Shown here in pieces: positions 33,027-40,190 of a stretch of 50,239 nt of DNA. The notes under the pieces are model-generated. The model ran no database searches. It saw only the letters and a program-made list of their open reading frames with translations, and was not told where the DNA came from. The translations under genes were made by a program, and so were the position numbers. Source of the stretch: CAYTLW01 sp964438735 (GTDB lineage Bacteria > Myxococcota_A > UBA9042). The stretch lies in NCBI GenBank assembly GCA_964438735.1, contig CAYTLW010000048.1, forward strand, positions 1 to 50,239, given 5' to 3'. The first letter of the stretch is position 1. Each line of letters starts with the position of its first letter.

Positions 33027-35390
33027 CTACGCTGGGCAGTTCACATCGCCGGGCAATCCGACGATGGCGTGGGCATGAAAGGGCCCCTTGTTGCTGCCAA
33101 TCTTGAGCGAGGCCAGCAGGTTGGCGTAGAAGCCTTCTGTCCCCGAGGACTTGTCATCCTGGACGCTGACGAAGATGACCTCCAGCGCCGCCGTCTTGCG
33201 AAGGAATCCGCGGTTGGTGCCACCGCAGCCCTTCTTGCCGTCGCCGCCGGTCAAACATTGGCCGCCTGCAGTGCAATCGATGGTGGCCAAGCAGGTCTTG
33301 CCCGCATCGTGGATCAGCGGCAACGTCAACGCCGCACCTGCCGCAGCGAGCCCCTGTTCCGTCGCGCTTCCCGGGCCGCCGACCTTCACCAGCTTCGCCA
33401 ACGCGGCCACCGGATCGGCCGCCGTGGCCTTGCTCAGCACCCGCACGCCATCGACCAGGGGCTGCAGTTGGCCCTTGTGTCCGACGCTCGTCATGTCCGT
33501 GCTGATCACGCCCACGTGCACATCGCTCGCGGCCAGCGGACTCGCGGGGCCAATCAGGGCCCCTACGGAGGCGGCCAGCTTGGCGTGGTAGGGCTTCATG
33601 AAGACCGAGTTATTCACCACGAACAACAGATCGACGGGCGGTCCTGGCTCCACCGGAAAGTACTCGTCGGCAACCTTTGCGTCTGTGGCCGCGCCAGCGA
33701 GCGGGATGGCGAAGCTCAGGCCGGAACACTTCACGCCTGGCGGGCAGTCAGAGGTCTGGTCACAGTCAGCGCCCCCGATCCCACAGCTGCCAAACAGCCC
33801 CGTGGTGAGCTCCATGGCGCAGGTCGCAGCGCCCGGCGCTTGAGGTGCGTACTGCACGGTAAATGGCGTGGGCGTGACCGGCGTCACCGGGATCCCGGAC
33901 TTGGGAATCGACGGCCAGCCCACCTTCTGTACCGCCAATCCGCATCCGGCGAGTTTGGCTCCGGTGATGAAGGCGTCTCCCGGTTCGTTGTTGTGCACAT
34001 GGACCGTCAACGGACTCGACTTGCAACCGGTGGGCACCGTGCCGAAATCGATGGAAGCCGGCAGCGCAACGACAGCGCTCGCGGCCACCCCCGCTTTCAA
34101 GTTCGGCTTCAGGTTGGCGAGCTTCGCCGCTTCACCACCACCTGTGGGGTCGGCTGGGAACCACATCCCCGCGCCGGGTCCCAAGGCCATGTCGCGGAAC
34201 TTCAAGGCCACGAAGCCGTAAGACCAGAATGGATAGGGCAAGCCGGTCACAGGCAGGAAGTTCGGGTGATTGGGGTCCAGGCTCGCCTTGAACTCCACCT
34301 GGATGTCGCCGCTCTGGCCGGGGCCCAACTTGTTGAGCAGCGGGCTGGCGGCGAACACACTGAAGTAGAACTCACCGTAGGCCTTGCAGATCGGCTTGCT
34401 TTGGGCGAGCGGCGCGCCGGGAATGGTCTTCGAGCTAGAAGTGGGACAAGGCAGGAACGCGATCTTGTCATCCAGCGAACAGTAGCCATCGCCCACGTTC
34501 TTGACCGTCAAAGTGCGCGTCGTGCTGGCCCCGAAGCCGATCACGCCAAAGTGCAGTTCCTGTGACTGCAGCTCGACAAAGCAGGCCTTGGACTTGGCCC
34601 GCATGGCCAGCAGGGTCAGCTTCCAGATCGGCTTCACGACCGAGGTGGAATGGATGGCCAACTCAGCGCTGACAACCTTGCCCACCGGCCCTTTGGCCTT
34701 GAAACGGACGCCGAATTGATTGGAGTCGCCACCCTTGAGGATCAGCGCCTTGACTTCCGGATCGGCAGGATTCCATGGCGGCAGCCCCGCAGCGGATTTG
34801 GCGACCAGTTCGAACTCATTTTGCGGATCGCCGGCAATGACGACCTTCTGAATGGCCAGATTGACGTCGCCCAGATTCGCGACCGTGACCAGCATCTCAA
34901 CGCTCGACGCCAGCGGCACGATGCCAAAGTCGACGATATCCGCGGGCGTCACCGCAAGCTTCATCCCCTTGGTCCTGGCAAACAGCTTGACGACCACCAG
35001 CGGGTTGTTGGGGTCATCGCTGTAGACAGTCAACTGTCCCGCCGGTGAACCGTCGTCCGGCAGGCTCTTCAGAGGCGCCAGTGCTGCTTGCAACGAAACG
35101 CTCTGACCGGGCGCAAGGCTCCACGGCCCGACCTCGCTGAGTTGGATTAGAACCGCGTCGTCAAAGTTCAAGATCGCGACTTCATAGACCTTCAACGGCG
35201 CAGTGCCGGCGTTGGCGATCTTGAACATTCGTACGCGCTGTTCGCCCATCTCAACGGTGCCAAACTGCAGCGAGGTGGGCACCACCACAATCTTCGGCTG
35301 TCCCGCCGACGCCGCATCAGCAACACCGCCCAATCCGGGCGCCACATCCGCGACCTCTACATCCGACGCGCCGTCCGCATCGCCAGCCTC
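33027..35390 (-). CDS. Choice-of-anchor D / VWA-like surface protein, N-terminus in gap and C-terminus cut by TAG
   Basis: The visible part begins at the gap with an acidic EAGDADGASDVEV linker of the kind that follows lipoprotein signals in this genome. Three ASPM-SPD-2-Hydin-like (choice-of-anchor D) modules follow, starting VVVPTSLQFGTVEMGEQRVR, VELQSQELHFGVIGFGAS and ALPASIDFGTVPTGCKSS. A VWA-like domain follows from VDLLFVVNNSVFM to HAIVGLPGDVNC. The usual metal site DNSGS reads NNSVF here, so it is probably unable to bind metal. A TAG at 33029-33027 ends the frame, while homologous sequence continues beyond it. A possible ATG at 35567 right of the gap lacks a signal peptide and is not trusted. 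It is probably a decaying surface protein. Confidence 0.75.
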   Translation of the reverse strand, partial: EAGDADGASDVEVADVAPGLGGVADAASAGQPKIVVVPTSLQFGTVEMGEQRVRMFKIANAGTAPLKVYEVAILNFDDAVLIQLSEVGPWSLAPGQSVSLQAALAPLKSLPDDGSPAGQLTVYSDDPNNPLVVVKLFARTKGMKLAVTPADIVDFGIVPLASSVEMLVTVANLGDVNLAIQKVVIAGDPQNEFELVAKSAAGLPPWNPADPEVKALILKGGDSNQFGVRFKAKGPVGKVVSAELAIHSTSVVKPIWKLTLLAMRAKSKACFVELQSQELHFGVIGFGASTTRTLTVKNVGDGYCSLDDKIAFLPCPTSSSKTIPGAPLAQSKPICKAYGEFYFSVFAASPLLNKLGPGQSGDIQVEFKASLDPNHPNFLPVTGLPYPFWSYGFVALKFRDMALGPGAGMWFPADPTGGGEAAKLANLKPNLKAGVAASAVVALPASIDFGTVPTGCKSSPLTVHVHNNEPGDAFITGAKLAGCGLAVQKVGWPSIPKSGIPVTPVTPTPFTVQYAPQAPGAATCAMELTTGLFGSCGIGGADCDQTSDCPPGVKCSGLSFAIPLAGAATDAKVADEYFPVEPGPPVDLLFVVNNSVFMKPYHAKLAASVGALIGPASPLAASDVHVGVISTDMTSVGHKGQLQPLVDGVRVLSKATAADPVAALAKLVKVGGPGSATEQGLAAAGAALTLPLIHDAGKTCLATIDCTAGGQCLTGGDGKKGCGGTNRGFLRKTAALEVIFVSVQDDKSSGTEGFYANLLASLKIGSNKGPFHAHAIVGLPGDVNCPA

Positions 35391-35490
35391 NNNNNNNNNN
35401 NNNNNNNNNNNNNNNNNNNNNNNNNNNNNNNNNNNNNNNNNNNNNNNNNNNNNNNNNNNNNNNNNNNNNNNNNNNNNNNNNNNNNNNNNN
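35391..35490. other. Scaffold gap of 100 N in the N-terminal part of the surface-protein gene
   Basis: Exactly 100 N. The signal peptide and start of the minus-strand choice-of-anchor gene probably lie here. Confidence 0.95.
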
Positions 35491-35947
35491 ACACCCCCTT
35501 CACGGCCAACGTGGCCCCTGACAGGTGCAAGCAGTCTAACAGAGTCCCGAGTGTGATTCGCGGTCATGAGGGCAACCCGTCTTCGCGGCCGGCAAGGCGC
35601 ACGGGAGCGTCACGGAGGGCTTATTGGCTAACTCATTGTTAAAAGGATGTTTCGTTGGAGATTCTTGAACTACTTCAAGAATCTGATGCGAACCATCTTT
35701 ATTACAGCTAGTTATGGCTCTAGAACGCCTGGATGCATGTGCGTGGATCCCGGCCCCGGACACAAGCGCGAGTCTACAGATGGCGCTGGCCCAACGATGT
35801 CGCCAGGCCCCAAACCCATCCGCGAGCGGGCGCAGACCCGCAACGTGCTGGCCCTGGCCCTGAGCGCCTGCTACAACGCGCCCATCGCGGCCTGGAAGCC
35901 AGGCGTCTTCTGCTTTGATGCCGGGCCGGCGACAGGAGAATCGAGCC
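35491..35947. other. Non-coding region with an AT-rich island between divergent genes
   Basis: No supported gene is seen in these 457 bases. From about 35610 to 35740 the base composition falls to roughly 45% GC by eye, against well over 60% nearby. The island holds a perfect inverted repeat (35658-35683) and is the likely promoter and operator zone for the divergent surface-protein and enoyl-CoA hydratase genes. Confidence 0.6.
35658..35683. promoter_or_regulatory. Perfect 11-bp inverted repeat, candidate operator
   Basis: AGATTCTTGAA and TTCAAGAATCT flank a 4-base CTAC centre. There is no T-run after it on either strand, so an operator for a dimeric (for example TetR-type) regulator seems more likely than a terminator. 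It lies about 265 bases upstream of the enoyl-CoA hydratase start. Confidence 0.5.
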
Positions 35948-36754
35948 ATGAGCGTGCAAGTGCAGACCAGTGGCGGGGTGATGACCATCCGCCTGAACCG
36001 ACCCCGCAAGCGCAACGCCTTCGACGGCCAGATGCTGACCGATATCGAGGCCGGGCTGGAGCAGGCCGAACGCGACGCAAACTGTCGCGTAGTTGTGCTC
36101 GCCGGCGAGGGCAAGGCCTTCTGCGCCGGCGCCGACCTGGCCTGGATGGCCAGCCAGGCGGCCGAAGGGGGCGACGCCAACGTTCGCAACGCGCGCCGCA
36201 TGGGCGGCATCTTCCACCGCGTCGCCGCCTGCAGTCGGCCGGTGGTGGCGCGCGTTCAAGGCGCGACCATGGGCGGCGGCGTCGGCCTGGCCAGCGCATG
36301 CGACGTCGTGGTCGCCAGCGAGGCCGCCTTCTTCGCCCTGTCCGAGGTGCGTATCGGCCTGATCCCGGCGGTCATCTCGCCCTTCGTCATGCGCCGTGTG
36401 GGGCCCGCCAAGGGGCGCATGTTGTTCCTGACCGGCGCCCGGGTACGTGGCGCCGAAGCCCATCGCATCGGGCTGGTCGACGTGCTCACCGCCCACGACG
36501 AGGAGGGCACCGCCCTCGACTCCGCGCTGCGCCAGGTGATCAGCGACCTGCTCGCCGGCGGTCCCGAAGCGCTGACCGCTTGCAAGACGCTGGTGGACGC
36601 GGTCGCGTTCCGGCCGCCTGGGGATGTGCTCGACATCACCGCAGCGATGATCTCTGAGCGGCGCGTCTCGTCCGAAGCCGCTGAGGGCATCACGGCATTC
36701 CTGGGCAAGCTGCCAGCGCCATGGCTACCCACACCTGGCGACGGGGAGGCCTGA
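35948..36754 (+). CDS. Enoyl-CoA hydratase/isomerase, methylglutaconyl-CoA hydratase-like
   Basis: This 268-residue crotonase-fold enzyme has both oxyanion-hole regions, KAFCAGADLAWM and VQGATMGGGVGLASACD. The segment FFALSEVRIGLIPAVISPFV, with its catalytic-type Glu, is characteristic of 3-methylglutaconyl-CoA hydratases (LiuC/AUH) of leucine breakdown. No other leucine-catabolism gene is next to it, so general enoyl-CoA hydratase activity remains possible. The start ATG 35948 has AGGAG about 8 bases upstream; an ATG pair 33 bases earlier is less well placed. It is convergent with the kinase gene. Confidence 0.92.
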   Translation: MSVQVQTSGGVMTIRLNRPRKRNAFDGQMLTDIEAGLEQAERDANCRVVVLAGEGKAFCAGADLAWMASQAAEGGDANVRNARRMGGIFHRVAACSRPVVARVQGATMGGGVGLASACDVVVASEAAFFALSEVRIGLIPAVISPFVMRRVGPAKGRMLFLTGARVRGAEAHRIGLVDVLTAHDEEGTALDSALRQVISDLLAGGPEALTACKTLVDAVAFRPPGDVLDITAAMISERRVSSEAAEGITAFLGKLPAPWLPTPGDGEA

Positions 36755-36826
36755 GGGGGCCGGTCGCGTCCCAGAAGGTCCGATCCGCCGGGTGCTGATC
36801 GCCGTTCGCGGCAGGCGCGTAGTCTG

Positions 36827-38593
36827 CTATCGGCTGACGACGAGTAGCGTGGCATAGACGCCCAGGATCAAGACGCCTGCCCAGACGGCGGCCGTCAGCC
36901 CCAACAGCGACCAGCTGGCCGGCTCTTCGCCGGGTTCGACCCAGACCGGTTCGGCCACAGGCGTGGCCACGCGCGGCTGAATCGAGCGGCTGGGAGGGCG
37001 CGCCGGGCTCACCCTCGGCTTGCTTGTGGTGCCGTCTGGACGCGCCGGCGCTACCTCGCCCTGCATGGCGGGCACAAAGCGCGTCGACGCCTCCGAATCG
37101 GGCTCTGGCGGTGGCTCGGGCGGCGATGCGGGCTCGGCCACCTTGACGACGTCCATGCCGACGGTCGGCGCCTCCGGAGCGGGCTCTTCGGTGGGCACGG
37201 GAGGCGGACCGCCACCTTCCAGTCGGCGCTGGATCTCGCCGAGATCGATCATGGCCGTGGATTCGTCTTCGTCCACGTCATCGGCCGCAATCCCATCCGG
37301 CACCGGCCGCGCCGCCGATGCCACCTCCAGCGGCGGCGCAATCAAGGCCTCGGCCTGCTCGCGACGATGCTGCGACAACGGTTTGGTGGTCGGCATCAAG
37401 ATGGCGTCCAGCGGCGGCGGCTCATCGTCGTCGACCGCTGCGGCGGGCACCTCACCGGACGCCGAACGCCGGCCCTTGACCGTGGTCGGCGGTCTGCTCG
37501 GCGGACCCGGATCGACCGGAATGGGCGGCGGCGAGCCCGCAGCGTCGGCTTGTTCAGCGGGCAGGCGCGCGATGGTGCTCACCCAATGTTCGCCGGATTG
37601 GCGGTCTGCGAACGCGGCAGCTTTACCCGTGGACCTTATCTGCGGCGGCCGATCGTCGGAGATCTTGTAGATTCCGCGGACATAAGCGCCAAAACCCTCT
37701 CTGTCGCAGCGCTGGCCCAGCAAGTCCGCCACAGCCATGAGCGCATCGCGGAATTCGCGGCCCGACTGGAAGCGCTTGTCGGGCTCGCGATTCAACGCCT
37801 GCTCGGTGACCGCGAGCAGGGCCGGCGGCACGCGCTCCTTCTTGTCGGCCGGCCATCGATAACTGGCCGAGCCCACTGCACTCAACAGTCGCCCCTGATC
37901 TTCTTCATCGTAAAGCGGCCGGGTACACAACAACTCCCACAGCAGGATGCCGGCCGAGAAGAGATCCGAGCGGTGATCGAGCTTCTCGCCGCGGGCCTGC
38001 TCCGGGCTCATGTAGTAGAGCTTGCCCTTGACCACGCCGGCCTGGGTGTGGGTGAAGCGATAGGCCGCCTTGGCGATGCCAAAGTCGGTCAGCTTGACCT
38101 CACCCTGGTAGCTGAGCAGCACGTTCTGGGGACTCACATCGCGGTGGATGATGTGCATCGGCCGCCCGTCGGCGGTGCAGCGGGCGTGGGCGTGATCCAG
38201 CGCCGTACAGAGCTCCGCCAGGACGTAGATCGCCAGCGGGATCGGCAGGTCCTGCTCGAGCTCGTAGTGGCGCTGCAAAAGTCGGAAGAGGTCCACACCG
38301 TCGATGAATTCGAAGGCGATGTAATAGTCCTCGTGCACCCGGCCGATATCCAGAATCTGGACGACGTTCGGGTGGGCCAGCTGGCTGACGATCTTGGCCT
38401 CGTCGGTGAGCATCTCGACGAACTTCTCGTCGTGGGCGTACTCACTGAACATGCGCTTGATGGCGACCGTCTTCTCGAAGCCGCCGAAACCCGGCTGCGT
38501 CGCCCGAAACACTTCGGCCATGCCGCCGGCAGCGACCTTCTCCCGAAGGACGTAGCGACCGAAGGCATGAGGTAATCGGGGGCCACGCGCCAT
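36827..38593 (-). CDS. Ser/Thr protein kinase (Hanks-type) with C-terminal membrane anchor
   Basis: This 588-residue kinase has a complete catalytic domain at residues ~13-285. K46 is in VAIK, E65 is the helix-C Glu, the catalytic loop is HRDVSPQN (150-157), DFG is at 170-172, and YMSPEQARG replaces the APE motif. The glycine-rich loop is KVAAGGMAEVF. A ~270-residue Pro/Ala/Glu-rich linker with no PASTA domain follows, and one hydrophobic helix (about 565-586) sits at the very C-terminus, so the kinase faces the cytoplasm. HRDVSPQN is the form common in Myxococcota. The start ATG 38593 has no clear Shine-Dalgarno, but TATACT lies only 7 bases upstream, suggesting a leaderless transcript. The stop is TAG. 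Confidence 0.93.
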   Translation of the reverse strand: MARGPRLPHAFGRYVLREKVAAGGMAEVFRATQPGFGGFEKTVAIKRMFSEYAHDEKFVEMLTDEAKIVSQLAHPNVVQILDIGRVHEDYYIAFEFIDGVDLFRLLQRHYELEQDLPIPLAIYVLAELCTALDHAHARCTADGRPMHIIHRDVSPQNVLLSYQGEVKLTDFGIAKAAYRFTHTQAGVVKGKLYYMSPEQARGEKLDHRSDLFSAGILLWELLCTRPLYDEEDQGRLLSAVGSASYRWPADKKERVPPALLAVTEQALNREPDKRFQSGREFRDALMAVADLLGQRCDREGFGAYVRGIYKISDDRPPQIRSTGKAAAFADRQSGEHWVSTIARLPAEQADAAGSPPPIPVDPGPPSRPPTTVKGRRSASGEVPAAAVDDDEPPPLDAILMPTTKPLSQHRREQAEALIAPPLEVASAARPVPDGIAADDVDEDESTAMIDLGEIQRRLEGGGPPPVPTEEPAPEAPTVGMDVVKVAEPASPPEPPPEPDSEASTRFVPAMQGEVAPARPDGTTSKPRVSPARPPSRSIQPRVATPVAEPVWVEPGEEPASWSLLGLTAAVWAGVLILGVYATLLVVSR

Positions 38594-38600
38594 GGCGGGC

Positions 38601-38606
38601 AGTATA
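38601..38606 (-). promoter_or_regulatory. Candidate -10 element of the kinase gene, possibly leaderless
   Basis: On the minus strand TATACT (preceded by GC) ends 7 bases before the kinase ATG, so transcription would begin at or next to the start codon. A TTGACT lies upstream but at 21 bases, too far for a normal -35. Confidence 0.4.
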
Positions 38607-38686
38607 GCGGGCCGGGCGGTTTCCGACAGTCAACGGTCGATGCCGCTACGCGCGCCGGTCGCCGCATGTCTTCCATGCAGTGGGGA

Positions 38687-38735
38687 AGCCGGAAAAATGA
38701 CACTTTTTCCGGCTGGGGGCCGAGCCCCGGCCCCC
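38687..38735 (-). terminator. Double-hairpin terminator after glyA
   Basis: Hairpin one pairs AGCCGGAAAAA (38687-38697) with TTTTTCCGGCT (38704-38714), 11 perfect pairs and a 6-base loop. Hairpin two pairs GGGGGCCG (38715-38722) with CGGCCCCC (38728-38735). They begin 7 bases beyond the glyA stop on the minus strand, and the A/T block within the stem gives a U-tract in either direction. The kinase gene downstream has its own candidate promoter. Confidence 0.6.
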
Positions 38736-38742
38736 CAAAGAA

Positions 38743-40032
38743 TCAGCCGATCAGCTCGCGATCAGGCCACGGCTGCGCGAAGCCCGGCGCCGGGTACGCG
38801 GCCATCAGGTCGAACACCTGGGCACGGATGCTCGCCAGCTCCGCAGCGTCCTCTCGGGACCGGATCGCGCGCACGATCCAGCGACCGACCTGCACCATCT
38901 CCTCTTCGCCCAGGCCGCGTGAGGTGAGGGCGGGGGTACCGATTCGCACGCCGGAGGGATCCATGGGCGGCCGCGGGTCGTAGGGGATGGTGTTGGCGTT
39001 GGCTTCGAGCCCGGCCATGTCCATGGCGACCGCCGCTTCCTTGCCGGTGGCATCGAGCGAGGTGGCGTCGAAGATGATGAGGTGATTGTCGCTGCCGCCG
39101 GTGATCACCGTCGCGCCCTCGTCGACCAGGGTGGCCGCCAGGGCCCGGCTGTTGGTCACGATCCGGTGGGCGTAGCTCTTGAACTCCTCGGTCGCCGCCT
39201 CGCGCAAGGCCACAGCCAGGGCCGCGATGACATTGTTATGCGGGCCGCCCTGCAAGGCGGGGAAGACCGCCCTGTCGACGCGTCTGGCGTATTTGCCGGT
39301 CGACAGGATCAGGCCGCCGCGGGGTCCACGCAGGGTCTTATGCGTGGTGCTGGTGACCACGTGTGCATGGGGCACGGGGCTGGGATGGGCGCCGCCGGCA
39401 ACCAGGCCAGCGATGTGGGCGATGTCGGCCATCAGGCGCGCTCCGACCTCGTCGGCGATGGCGCGAAAACGCTCGAAATCGATCACCCGCGGGTAGCAGG
39501 TGGCGCCGCAGACGATCACGGTGGGCTGGTATTGCACCGCCTTGGCGCGGATCGCCTCGTAGTCCAGCAACCCTGTATCCGGATCGACACCGTAATGATC
39601 GGCCTGGAAGAAGCGGCTGGTCACCGACACCGACCAGCCGTGGGTCAGGTGGCCGCCCTCGGGCAGACGCAGACCCAGGATGCGGGTATTGGTCGCCTTC
39701 TTCTTGATCAAGGCGCTGTAGGCGGCCAGGTTCGCCGGCGAACCGCTGTAGGGCTGCACATTGGCGTGCTCGGCGTCGAACAACGCCTTGGCGCGAGCGA
39801 TGGCCAGTTCCTCGACCTGGTCGATGTACTGCTGGCCCTCGTAGTAGCGCTTGCGGGGATAACCCTCGCTGTACTTGTTGGTCAGCACCGTGCCGGTGGC
39901 CGCCAGGACCGCGCTCGAGGCGTAGTTCTCGCTGGGGATCAACTTGGCGGTGTAGAACTGGCGAGCTCGCTCGCGCTCCACCAGGTCGGCGATTGCGGGG
40001 TCGATTTCGGTCAAGATGGGGTCGACGTGCAT
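38743..40032 (-). CDS. glyA: Serine hydroxymethyltransferase
   Basis: This PLP enzyme interconverts serine and glycine with tetrahydrofolate and is the main source of one-carbon units. The 429-residue length is normal. Family signatures include LIPSENYASSAVLAATG, NKYSEGYPRKRYYEG, NVQPYSGSPANLAAYSAL, the PLP-lysine segment TTHKTLRGPRGG (K232), and ADIAHIAGLVAGG. The start ATG 40032 (MHVDPIL) has GGAGG upstream; the open frame before it is not conserved. It is divergent from the IgGFc-binding-like gene across a 158-base region with a perfect palindrome. A TTGATT-17-TGCATT pair on the minus strand in that region could be its promoter. It is followed by a double-hairpin terminator. Confidence 0.96.
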   Translation of the reverse strand: MHVDPILTEIDPAIADLVERERARQFYTAKLIPSENYASSAVLAATGTVLTNKYSEGYPRKRYYEGQQYIDQVEELAIARAKALFDAEHANVQPYSGSPANLAAYSALIKKKATNTRILGLRLPEGGHLTHGWSVSVTSRFFQADHYGVDPDTGLLDYEAIRAKAVQYQPTVIVCGATCYPRVIDFERFRAIADEVGARLMADIAHIAGLVAGGAHPSPVPHAHVVTSTTHKTLRGPRGGLILSTGKYARRVDRAVFPALQGGPHNNVIAALAVALREAATEEFKSYAHRIVTNSRALAATLVDEGATVITGGSDNHLIIFDATSLDATGKEAAVAMDMAGLEANANTIPYDPRPPMDPSGVRIGTPALTSRGLGEEEMVQVGRWIVRAIRSREDAAELASIRAQVFDLMAAYPAPGFAQPWPDRELIG

Positions 40033-40140
40033 GGGCGCCTCCGTGCTTCGTAGGAGGCTGCGGGCGTAGCGCAGGCGGAGGCCCAATGCAAGCGTGACAG
40101 GTAGATGAATCAAGCCGTGACCCGGCGGTCGTATCGGCGT

Positions 40141-40157
40141 TACCCTGCAATTGCAGG
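40141..40157 (+). promoter_or_regulatory. Palindrome CCTGCAATTGCAGG overlapping a possible -10
   Basis: CCTGCAATTGCAGG (40144-40157) is a perfect 14-base palindrome. It overlaps TACCCT (40141-40146), a possible -10 about 44 bases before the ATG at 40191. This is a typical place for a repressor operator in the glyA/IgGFc-like divergent region. The regulator is unknown. Confidence 0.35.
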
Positions 40158-40190
40158 CAAGCCCACGCCACCGGCGTCGAGGGGGACATC

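Noticed and set aside
33011..33029. TAG at 33029-33027 read as genetic-code change or pyrrolysine
   Set aside because: At least four intact genes in the window end with TAG and no pyl gene is present; a nonsense mutation or base error is simpler.
35536..36210. Minus-strand frame between the second gap and the enoyl-CoA hydratase
   Set aside because: It is Ser/Arg-rich, overlaps the hydratase in antisense, crosses the AT-rich regulatory island and has no family features.
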